From Acidobacteriaceae bacterium (GTDB taxonomy: Bacteria; Acidobacteriota; Terriglobia; Terriglobales; Acidobacteriaceae), in NCBI GenBank assembly GCA_003134655.1, contig PLBY01000044.1:1-43622 (forward strand): 43,622 nucleotides of DNA. Reading direction: 5' to 3'. The translations under genes were made by a program, and so were the position numbers. Each line of letters opens with the position of its first letter. Position 1 is the first letter of the stretch. The notes under the pieces were generated by a model. It did not search any database, had not been told where the DNA came from, and saw only the letters and a list, made by a program, of their open reading frames with translations. Shown here piece by piece: positions 9,339 to 15,918 of the stretch.

Positions 9339-9772
9339 TTGTGCATACTCCTCCATACATGCCAAAGCTGAGTCAGAATCCCTCCCAGCGTGAATTTCTC
9401 CCCTCCCCTTATCGCTTCCCACACATCGTTTGTGTGGCTGGGGTGAGTATGATACTCGCGGATTCCCTTCATGCAGATGAAGGGTCTCCCCGTGGCGGGA
9501 TGCGGCGAATTGTTGAAGACGCTCGCGGGATCGCGCTCAATGCCCGCAAGTTGCCGCCCTTCCCAATCGAGAAACTCAACAGAAGGAGGGCGCTCATTCC
9601 AGTCATTACACAGGAATCGCAACCGCAAACGAGCTCCGTCCTTTGCCGAGAAACCAACATCGAGCACAGGGAAGTCTTTGGAGAAGAGAGTCCAGCCGCG
9701 CGATTCCAAAAGCTCGGGACGGAATTTTGCGACCTCCTCTTCGAATAGGGCACGCGACGCGGCCTCATGCAT
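9335..9772 (-). CDS. CEHH-type / E2-like protein of ubiquitin-like operon
   Basis: A 145-residue protein starting at MHEAASRALF; the ATG overlaps the end of the Ubl gene by eight bases, and its stop overlaps the JAMM start. The C-terminal half carries the conserved order Cys-Glu-His-His in PFICMKGIREYHTHPSHT, which matches my recollection of the predicted metal-binding CEHH domain described in bacterial ubiquitin-like gene neighbourhoods. Residues before it (LRLRFLCNDW, PPSVEFLDWEG) look like the central sheet of a ubiquitin-conjugating-type fold. Since the operon has E1, Ubl and JAMM but no classical E2, this protein is the natural candidate for the transfer step, with the Cys as acceptor. 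Both family and role are by pattern and context only. Confidence 0.7.
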   Translation of the reverse strand: MHEAASRALFEEEVAKFRPELLESRGWTLFSKDFPVLDVGFSAKDGARLRLRFLCNDWNERPPSVEFLDWEGRQLAGIERDPASVFNNSPHPATGRPFICMKGIREYHTHPSHTNDVWEAIRGGEKFTLGGILTQLWHVWRSMHK

Positions 9773-10040
9773 AGCCACCCGCCCCGTGATCCGGACCCCA
9801 ATCGATCTCCACCCGGCCGGTAAGCGCGTTGTCGCGATACGATCTCGCGATATCGATCTTCCGACCGCTGACCACGGCAATCCAGCCCGCCGTATTCGTG
9901 ATGTGGAGGTGGTGATCGGCCTTCTTCAGTATTACGTCAACGGCCTGATGCTCCGGAACCCGGTCAAAACCAGCCTCCGGATAGATGCCCGAAGTGGTAA
10001 CCACCCGGACCTCAACAAATTTCTCGTGGTGTTCTTCCAT
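9765..10040 (-). CDS. ubiquitin-like protein with C-terminal Gly-Gly-Tyr-Ala
   Basis: A 91-residue protein starting at MEEHHEKFVE, with AAGGGGTAAGG directly upstream. The alternation VEVRVVTTSG, turn, QAVDVILKKADHHL helix, then WIAVVSGRKI and GRVEIDWGP fits a beta-grasp (ubiquitin-like) fold with one central helix. The last residues are HGAGGYA: a Gly-Gly followed by two residues, as in precursors that a peptidase must trim before E1 activation. It is the first gene of the Ubl-CEHH-JAMM-E1 operon and lies behind the palindromic promoter at 10085-10123. An earlier in-frame ATG (10085) lies inside the predicted promoter -10 region and is not used in my model. The targets are unknown. Confidence 0.78.
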   Translation of the reverse strand: MEEHHEKFVEVRVVTTSGIYPEAGFDRVPEHQAVDVILKKADHHLHITNTAGWIAVVSGRKIDIARSYRDNALTGRVEIDWGPDHGAGGYA

Positions 10041-10084
10041 AGCCTTACCCCTTTCATCCGTGCGTGGCTGCTTCGCTCTTACCA

Positions 10085-10123
10085 CGCAATGCGTACTATA
10101 ACACGCATTGCGGTATCGTGCAA
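10085..10123 (-). promoter_or_regulatory. promoter of the Ubl operon with embedded perfect palindrome
   Basis: On the minus strand TTGCAC (plus 10118-10123) and TATAGT (plus 10095-10100) are separated by exactly 17 bases, a good sigma-70 promoter firing into the Ubl gene. The -10 lies in the eight-base spacer of a perfect ten-base inverted repeat, CGCAATGCGT at 10085-10094 and ACGCATTGCG at 10103-10112. Binding of a dimeric repressor there would block the promoter; the divergent XRE protein is the obvious candidate (inference). Confidence 0.7.
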
Positions 10124-10130
10124 GTGGTGC

Positions 10131-10158
10131 TTGATATAATGCGCAAAATAAGTATAAT
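10131..10158 (+). promoter_or_regulatory. promoter of the XRE regulator gene
   Basis: TTGATA at 10131-10136 and TATAAT at 10153-10158 are 16 bases apart, pointing toward the XRE gene whose ATG is at 10194. A second TATAAT at 10135-10140 lacks a matching -35 box. Confidence 0.55.
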
Positions 10159-10183
10159 TGATTTCAGAATCAACTCGTTGATT
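10158..10183. promoter_or_regulatory. triple half-site TTGATT/AATCAA/TTGATT, candidate operator
   Basis: Three six-base half-sites alternate in orientation with four-base spacers: TTGATT (10158-10163), tcag, AATCAA (10168-10173), ctcg, TTGATT (10178-10183). Each adjacent pair is a perfect inverted repeat. They start at the -10 box of the XRE promoter and end ten bases before its ATG, which suggests autoregulation. Confidence 0.55.
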
Positions 10184-10193
10184 GGGCTGCAGG

Positions 10194-10562
10194 ATGGAAC
10201 ATCGTCTTGGGGAAGAACTCGCGCGACTTCGGCAAGTGAAAGGCCGGAGTGTGAGCCTGCGCGAAGTGGAACGGCAGACCGGCATTTCGAACGAATACCT
10301 CTCACAGCTTGAGCGGGGAGTTGCCACCAAGCCCGCGCCGGATGTGCTTCAAAAGCTGGCGAAGTTCTATGGTACGCCGTACGAATCGCTTCTCATGGCG
10401 GCCGGATATCTGAAGGAGAAATCGGGTGAGAAGAATCGGCGCGTAATTCCCCGCGATGTTGAAGCGATGGCGCAGAGCGCGCAGTTTTCGGGCGATGAAT
10501 GGGAAGAGGTCCGCAACTTCATGACATTTCTTGCCACAAAGCGCAAGCCAGGCGTGAAATAA
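10194..10562 (+). CDS. XRE-family HTH regulator divergent from Ubl operon
   Basis: A 122-residue protein starting at MEHRLGEELA. Residues about 5-65 form a Cro/C1-type helix-turn-helix: LGEELARLRQVKG, SLREVERQTGISNEYLSQLERG (with a small insertion relative to the shortest versions), then PDVLQKLAKFYG. The C-terminal 55 residues (EKSGEKNRRVIPRDVEAMAQ through MTFLATKRK) may be a dimerisation or signal-sensing tail. The divergent arrangement, with palindromes over both promoters, makes it the likely local repressor of the ubiquitin-like operon, as is common for bacterial defence cassettes. An ATG four codons upstream is less likely. Confidence 0.85.
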   Translation: MEHRLGEELARLRQVKGRSVSLREVERQTGISNEYLSQLERGVATKPAPDVLQKLAKFYGTPYESLLMAAGYLKEKSGEKNRRVIPRDVEAMAQSAQFSGDEWEEVRNFMTFLATKRKPGVK

Positions 10563-10603
10563 GTTCCCGGTTCCGCCACTGCCTGGTTTAGTTGGGCGTG
10601 TAA

Positions 10604-11755
10604 TCAGACCATCGAGTAAATATTTGCGTCCCTCTCAGGGTAATTCTCGTAGAAATGCTCGAATACAGCCGAACATTTCTGTTTGTAAAAGTCCGTTGAG
10701 TAGGCCCGTGGCAATCCTGAATCGAGCGTGTCTTTGATAGCGTCCTCAACGCGCGCGCGGGCCGATTGACGCTTCCGCCAGTCGAGAACGAGCAGCTCTT
10801 TCAGACGCTCCAGGAGTTGCTTCGCTACTTTCTTCACCTCGGCACGCTCCTCTGTGCTCAGCTCCGGCGCGGGACGGGTCAGGATGTCAAAAACCACCAA
10901 CTCTTCCTCTGTCATAGGCTCGCGGATATGCCGGTGTTCTTCTTCACTCAAGGTGCGGCTCAACGCGACGAGCTCGTTAAACAGATCCTCAATATTTCGA
11001 CTCCCGGCGTTATAGGATTCGATCAACTCCTCGAACTTCTCCCGGAAGTCTGACCTCGTCTTATTGAGACGAATCAGTTTCTCCAGATGGGCGCGGATGG
11101 CGGCTTTGAGCACTTCCAGGTCGGTGTTCTTGTGCTTGGATTGCTTGAATTGCTTGCCTAGCGCCTCGAAATCGCTCTTCGACAAATCCATCACGGGCGC
11201 GGGCTTGGATGGCATCGCCACACCGGTGATCGAGGCGTCGAGCAATATGCTGATGTCGCCCATCACGCCGGAAATATCCGCCGGGTTTGGATTGAGCTTG
11301 GCGCGAATTGCACCTGCTGTGGCTGCAAGGCAGGCGACGCGGCTGGCAAATTCCAATGCCGCCGGGTCGGGTTTCACCGCATTGTAAAGCGTGCTGACGA
11401 GCCGCTCGTGGCCGATAAACTCCCGGCGTAACGGATCGGGGGAGATTAGCAAGTTTACCGCGTCATCAACCTGCGCCAGTCGTTTCATGTCTCCGGCAGG
11501 AAGCTGTTCGATAGCAGCCAAGTCGACACCTTTGCCGGCACAAAAGCGAATTGCTGCCTCCAGGGATTGCCGCAACGCCTCGACAAGCTCCTGCTTATCT
11601 TTCACAGGCGTCTTGCCGCCTTTGCCTGCACCGTAGATGGCAAGGGCCTTTTCAAGGGAGGCGAAGACATTAGCATAATCCACAATTGCGCCGCTGTACT
11701 TGCCTGGGAAAACGCGGTTCGCGCGCGCTATAGTCTGGCTCCTACAGAAGTGCAT
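10604..11755 (-). pseudogene. hsdR: C-terminal remnant of type I restriction subunit HsdR
   Basis: The 383-residue frame matches the C-terminal third of type I restriction endonuclease R subunits. It starts at helicase motif VI (QTIARANRVFPGKYSGAIVDYANVF) and continues through the EcoEI-type C-terminal region (HIREPMTEEELVVFDILTRPAPELS). The N-terminal nuclease and most of the DEAD helicase, roughly two thirds of a usual R subunit, are absent. The upstream bases change abruptly to unrelated sequence near 11740, so the first residues MHFCRS are a chance start. No hsdM or hsdS is in the window. It is probably a relic left by rearrangement in a defence-rich island. It converges on the XRE gene with a 41-base gap. 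Confidence 0.82.
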
Positions 11756-12092
11756 TCAAAACCAGCGCAGCCACGAGGATTTCTTTTTCAGCACCAAAGA
11801 CAATCTGCGCGAGTCGCTCGTAGGTTCGATTCGCTTCAACAAGTTCCTTCAGGAGCAAGGCGCCCTGTCACGCCGGACGGCCTGAAACCCGCTGAAACCT
11901 GACATCTGGTTTTTCATCCACTGCCAAAACAGATAGCTGGACTTAAGCAGAATTCGCGGGTACTCGCGCCTCCCGAAAATCCCTAGCCCTCCGCCCAGCC
12001 CACGACATTGGAGAATTCTTGCACGAGAGTCCGGGGTATTCACTTCGATTACACTTCAGAGTGAAGGTTGGCTGGACCAACGGAGGCAAAGA
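11756..12092. other. gap with an orphan coding fragment at the HsdR break
   Basis: On the plus strand a frame ending at about 11885 reads HEDFFFSTKDNLRESLVGSI and continues with good codon use to a TGA. It looks like the tail of a lost protein-coding gene that I cannot name. It abuts the point where HsdR homology begins, marking a deletion or rearrangement junction. The remaining bases to 12092 are leader of the collagen-like gene. Confidence 0.35.
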
Positions 12093-13169
12093 ATGAACCC
12101 TGAAACTCTTAAGGTGTTTGGCCAAGCGGGAATCGGGGGTCTTGCACTAGCCGTATTTCTCTGGATCGCGTTAAAGATTATCGAGCGCTTGCAGATTCAG
12201 GACGTACCGAAGAAGTTTATTGCCGGTCTCCTTCGCCTTTGTCTGATCCTGGCTGCGCTGGTTGCCATAGTCGGCATGGTTACCTGGGGTGTCGTAACCG
12301 TAAAGAACGCTGCAACTGCCAAGATCCATGACATGGGTTCGGTGGCGGAATTTCAGGAACTCCCACCCGAAATGCAATCAGCTCCCTCCACGGCGACCGG
12401 ATCGGCACTGATGGACAGTCTCCACAAGAAAGGATCTTTGAAGCTCCACGGAACGACCTTGTCTTTACCGCCGGGCCCTGAACGGTCTTTCACCATCGCT
12501 GCCGACACCATCTACCTTTCGGATGGCGTCACAATCATTACGAATGGCAACGATCTGGATCTTGTCGCCAATCGCATTGTCTCAACCAGCGGCAGCAAGA
12601 TTGTGTCCTTCCTGACCGACAGTCTGAGACAACCCGCCGCTTCGCCGGAGCAAAAGGGGAATCCCGGTCAGAGTGGTGGGCGCGTAACCTTATGGGTCAC
12701 GAATTCGGTTGAAGGCACAACGCGAGTACACCTGCCGGGACAGAATGGCGCAAGCGGCGGCGTGGGACCGCCTGGAGCGGCGGGTGGGAAGGGTCAACCT
12801 GGCGCAAACGCCGTGCAGGGCATGTGGCCCGATTGTAAAAGCGGAGGACAAGATGGAAAGCCGGGCGCGGCAGGAACTGGAGGAGGACCTGGCGGGGCAG
12901 GGGGCGACGGCGGGAGCGGTGGAAATCTGTTTCTTCGGGGTAAAGCTGCCATCGAGCAATCTGCGTTCATTCTTTCCGCGCCGGGCGGCAAGGGAGGCGT
13001 CGGCGGAGCGGGGGGCGCTGGCGGACCAGGTGGGCCAGGAGGCGATGGAGGAAGTGGGGGCGGGAACTGTAACGGCGGCAATGTCGGCTTAGCCGGACCG
13101 CCCGGCGGGCCAGGGCCTAAGGGAACTGACGGAAGAGATGGACAGGAGGGTGCAAAGACAACGCTGTGA
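12093..13169 (+). CDS. membrane-anchored collagen-like Gly-rich protein
   Basis: A 358-residue protein with a GGAGG box about seven bases before its ATG. Two hydrophobic helices near residues 12-30 and 45-68 anchor it. A middle part (about 90-185) of short strands (FTIAADTIYLSDGVTII, LDLVANRIVSTSGS) resembles the start of a beta-helix. From about 189 to 350 it is dominated by Gly-X-Y triplets (GPPGAAGGKGQPG, GGPGGAGGDGGSGG, GPPGGPGPKGTDG) interrupted by two non-collagenous stretches. Bacterial collagen-like proteins form trimeric stalks, and Gly-rich tracts also occur in surface and spore proteins; which applies is unknown. A few cysteines (DCKSGG, GGNCNGG) interrupt the tract. The GC-rich repeat makes this segment prone to replication slippage. 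Confidence 0.75.
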   Translation: MNPETLKVFGQAGIGGLALAVFLWIALKIIERLQIQDVPKKFIAGLLRLCLILAALVAIVGMVTWGVVTVKNAATAKIHDMGSVAEFQELPPEMQSAPSTATGSALMDSLHKKGSLKLHGTTLSLPPGPERSFTIAADTIYLSDGVTIITNGNDLDLVANRIVSTSGSKIVSFLTDSLRQPAASPEQKGNPGQSGGRVTLWVTNSVEGTTRVHLPGQNGASGGVGPPGAAGGKGQPGANAVQGMWPDCKSGGQDGKPGAAGTGGGPGGAGGDGGSGGNLFLRGKAAIEQSAFILSAPGGKGGVGGAGGAGGPGGPGGDGGSGGGNCNGGNVGLAGPPGGPGPKGTDGRDGQEGAKTTL

Positions 13170-13811
13170 CCAAGTGAAGCAGAGGCCGGTGAGGCCGCAG
13201 AACCGGCAATCAGTTTGCAATCACCTGGCGTGAACCACCGCTACTTCCGCGTCCTTAGATAGCCGTCCGTGCTCTTCAAATCCCTGAATGGGGGTTCCAG
13301 GGAGGATTCGAATCCCACTCTCCACGCTGATTAGTTGTGTTGTTTATAAAGAGAGCACCGCTCCGCCGATCAGGTCGACTGACTGTCGGGCACCAAGAGG
13401 CCTGCAGTTTGCTGGCTCTTATGCGACTGCTGCGTGCCAAGTGTGTGCGGTTTACAGGGAAACGCGGACCAGCGATCCGAGGTTGTAGCATACTGGCCAC
13501 CCCTCTTCGTCCGGTGCCCGCGCCCGCTCGTAAGCCTGTGAAAAGCGGACAGTCTGGGCAATGAGCAGCAACACGACACATCAGAAAGCTAAAGAGTATT
13601 AACGGACCTTTTATAAAATAAACTACCCAGCAGGGCTGCACGAGTAGTCTGCGTTCCGTGTGCCACGCCTGGCGACCATCGAGAGCAAGACGCGTCCGCG
13701 CATCGTCGAACCCCTCGCTTTGCTTTGTAATGCGCGCGGCCGACTCACCTGCCGCCCGCTGTTCCTGTACAGCGTCACGGAATCTGGCGTACTTTCCCCG
13801 GTCCTCCTGTG
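13170..13811. other. 642-base intergenic stretch with a tRNA 3'-end-like piece
   Basis: No confident gene is seen. At about 13300-13326 the plus strand holds GGATTCGAATCCC followed by ACTCTCCACG, resembling the T-arm and acceptor 3' strand of a tRNA-Ser, but no matching 5' part exists nearby. It could be a decayed attachment-site remnant inside the island. A minus-strand frame beginning with a GTG at 13815 overlaps the preceding stop but has no recognisable domain. Confidence 0.3.
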
Positions 13812-14123
13812 TCACTGTCCGCCGGGGACACTCTGCGGTGTCCGTCGGTCAAGGAGACGCCACATACGATTCAACTTATCGATATCCTTCTCGCGTCTCG
13901 CGCGCGCCTCATCTTGCCGTTGCAACTCGAAGTTGCAGAAGAACGGTTCAGGACTCAACGCCCACATGCGCTCCAGGTCGTCAATATCCGCCAGCTTCCC
14001 CGCTGCCGCCTCTTCCCGCTTGAACAGATGCGTCAGCCACGGGGTGACATACAGGTCTTGCATCTCCTCGCGCTGCTCAGGGGTGGCGGTATACCTGTGA
14101 CTTCGGACTCGGGCGAAGGTCAC
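13812..14123 (-). CDS. hypothetical charged helical protein
   Basis: A 103-residue frame that I do not recognise. It begins with an ATG inside the last codons of the sirtuin gene (47-base overlap). It is rich in Arg, Glu and Trp (LFKREEAAAGKLADIDDLER, ARARREKDIDKLNRMWRLLD) and predicted largely helical by eye. The periodic D-L-x-R/N-MW motif occurs twice, about 37 residues apart, hinting at an internal repeat. The coding strand and overlap suggest co-transcription with the sirtuin gene. Its reality is moderately supported. Confidence 0.4.
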   Translation of the reverse strand: MTFARVRSHRYTATPEQREEMQDLYVTPWLTHLFKREEAAAGKLADIDDLERMWALSPEPFFCNFELQRQDEARARREKDIDKLNRMWRLLDRRTPQSVPGGQ

Positions 14124-14807
14124 CTACGTCGAACATCGTAGGCAGCAACTCGCCGGCTTTGCCTGTGAACGTCTCGTCGAAAGATGCCAGGTTGAGCGGC
14201 TCTTCCGGGCCGATGTAGAACGTCCGAGCTTTGGTCTGGCCGACGAAACTCGCTGCAGGCTCGACTAACCCAGAAGTCCCGATCGCAATGAAGACCGTGC
14301 AGACTTCCAGGGTGCGGAGGACACGATCCATCCCAAACGGCCTTTCTGCGAACCAGCAAATGTGCGGGCGGATCTTTCCACTACATGCGCAAAGCGGGAC
14401 CTCGTGATAGATATTCGTGTCATCGAAGGGCAGTTGACAGCGCTCGCACCGACTCTTGAACAGCTCGCCGTGCATGTGGAGCGGACTGGATCCGGCCTGC
14501 TCGGCAAATTGTCGACGTTCTGCGTGCAGAGAAAGAGGCGAGAGCCCAGAGTGTCCTCCAGGGCTGCCAGCGCGCGATGTCCCGGGTTGGGCTGGGCAAC
14601 TGCTGCGACCGTCCTGCGCATGGAATAGAAGTCCCAGACGAGCTGCGGATCTCGCCGCCATGCCTCCGGAGAGGCGACCTCTTCGATACGGTAATTCCGC
14701 CACAACCCGTTCGAATCCCGAAACGTCGGGATGCCACTCTCGGCGCTCATCCCCGCGCCGGTAAGCACGAACACACGGTCAGTCGGCTTGATATGAATCC
14801 GTTCCAT
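14077..14807 (-). pseudogene. Sir2-family NAD-dependent deacylase with frameshift
   Basis: A sirtuin starting at MERIHIKPTDRVFVLTGAGM. The NAD-binding signature GAGMSAESGIPTFRD and the TQNVDNL motif are in one frame. The catalytic His region (HMHGELFKSRCERC), the zinc-type cysteines (CERC and CAC) and the late motif AIGTSGLVEPAASF are in another. Comparing the usual NVDNLHE-AGS order with the bases at about 14503-14505, one base appears missing where the His codon after NVDNL should be. The protein would therefore end early unless this is a sequencing error or recoding. Intact sirtuins remove acyl groups from lysines using NAD, and Sir2 domains also act in anti-phage systems. It lies inside the accessory region left of the selC integrase. 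Confidence 0.8.
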
Positions 14808-14885
14808 TAGTGGCGTCACCTGCCTTGAGCAAGAATTTTCTAAACTGACAACAACCGCCTTAGTATATGTGCGTCCCAACGTTAC

Positions 14886-15080
14886 TCACTGCTTCCTCCG
14901 CACTGCGCGAACGAGCGTGCCCTGAATGACGGGCGCGTCGTGCTTCGGATTTCCTTTCACTTCGCGGATGGTGTCGAGCACTTGACTCAGGCTCGGCATC
15001 TTTCCCGCACGGATGAGCCTCTGTGCCTCGGCTCTCAGGTCTGACGGTGTCAGTTTCGTCGTAGGAACATTGCGGTTCAT
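14886..15080 (-). CDS. small hypothetical protein
   Basis: A 64-residue protein (MNRNVPTTKLTPSDLRAEAQ at its start) of mixed charge with a helical middle (RLIRAGKMPSLSQVLDTIRE) and a basic tail. Its ATG overlaps the stop of the preceding gene by four bases (ATGA), which supports a coupled two-gene unit. No function is recognised. A toxin-antitoxin-like pair is conceivable given size and coupling but is not supported by any motif. Confidence 0.5.
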   Translation of the reverse strand: MNRNVPTTKLTPSDLRAEAQRLIRAGKMPSLSQVLDTIREVKGNPKHDAPVIQGTLVRAVRRKQ

Positions 15081-15376
15081 GCCAGCACCAGCCCGTCATC
15101 CTTCATACCCTGGGCCAGTCCCCACGCATAACGATGTTCGACAATAAGTGCGTAGCCGAACCACTGGGCATCGTCCTGAACATGCTCCTCGATCCATTCC
15201 TTAGCCCGAAGAGTCAAGGGACAGAATGTGTACAGTGTCCCGACGTTGTTGAAGAGAACGTCGGGTGTGACCGACTGCTGCGATGATTGCAAGGATCTCT
15301 CCTTTTGCGGTTTCCGCCGCATCTGCCTAGAGGCAACCACCGTGGCATTTCGCTCGGTTGGTGAGCGCCGTCGCAC
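15077..15376 (-). CDS. conserved-looking small hypothetical protein
   Basis: A frame of up to 99 residues. The N-terminal 30 residues are low-complexity and basic, and an internal ATG at about 15322 could be the true start. The conserved-looking core is VLFNNVGTLYTFCPLTLRAK followed by EWIEEHVQDDAQWFGYAL and VEHRYAWGLAQGMKDDGL. This pattern (N-x-G-T-hydrophobic strand, EWI-EHV, V-E-R/H-Y) resembles short hypothetical proteins I recall from prophages and integrative elements, without known function. Its stop overlaps the ATG of the 64-residue gene. It lies between the sirtuin and the excisionase-like gene in the selC-side accessory block. Confidence 0.5.
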   Translation of the reverse strand: MRRRSPTERNATVVASRQMRRKPQKERSLQSSQQSVTPDVLFNNVGTLYTFCPLTLRAKEWIEEHVQDDAQWFGYALIVEHRYAWGLAQGMKDDGLVLA

Positions 15377-15507
15377 TGGACGGGCTGCTCTTGATGCTGT
15401 CTAATTCTGCCTCATTCCGCTTAAACCAATGGCACCTTGGCGCAGATCCTTCACAGATTCTTCACGACCCCCTCAAAAGAGATCTTTAGCCCCACGCAGC
15501 GGACTGC

Positions 15508-15918
15508 TCAGTCCTCATCATCGAACCAAACAATTTCCGACCATCGGTCCTCGGGGACGTGGGCCGTCAAGAGACGCGCTCGGTCGGCGATGCGGTAATA
15601 CGCCTTGCGGTCTTGACATTCGTTCTGCAAGGCAGCTTTGGCGAGATTGAGAATGGCTCGGTTCTCCCACGTCGCCGACTTCCGCCGCCGCTCGGCTCTC
15701 TGAGGTACTTCGATTTGAATCGAGCGCCCGCTCTTTCTGGTCAGGTATTGTTCGACAACAACCTTCGGGATTCGCAGGACGCGATAACGTCGGCGACTTC
15801 GAGTCTCTGGCTTTCCCAGGTCAATGACTCCCGGCACTTTCGCGAATCGTCGCACAACAGCGTCTTCGCCGCACTTTAGAACCGTAGCGACATCACGAAC
15901 TGTCAGTAGTTCACTCAT
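15508..15918 (-). CDS. excisionase/MerR-like HTH protein coupled to integrase
   Basis: A 136-residue protein starting at MSELLTVRDVATVLKCGEDA. Its ATG overlaps the integrase stop (ATGA). The N-terminal 60 residues match the winged-helix DNA-binding domain of excisionase/AlpA-like proteins: LTVRDVATVLKCGEDAVVRR followed by a wing with a basic cluster (KPETRSRRRYRVLRIPK). The C-terminal half (RAERRRKSATWENRAILNLA) is charged and unfamiliar. Such proteins act as recombination directionality factors or regulators for the adjacent integrase. Co-translation with the integrase supports that role here; direct evidence is lacking. Confidence 0.65.
   Translation of the reverse strand: MSELLTVRDVATVLKCGEDAVVRRFAKVPGVIDLGKPETRSRRRYRVLRIPKVVVEQYLTRKSGRSIQIEVPQRAERRRKSATWENRAILNLAKAALQNECQDRKAYYRIADRARLLTAHVPEDRWSEIVWFDDED

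Noticed and set aside
12794..13081. Minus-strand frame rich in Pro-Pro-x repeats
   Set aside because: It is the antisense shadow of the Gly-X-Y tract of the collagen-like gene.
13276..13815. Minus-strand frame of 179 residues starting at a GTG
   Set aside because: It has no recognisable domain, is Arg/Ser-rich with atypical composition, and its end runs through a tRNA-like sequence (EWDSNPP, a typical tRNA translation artefact).
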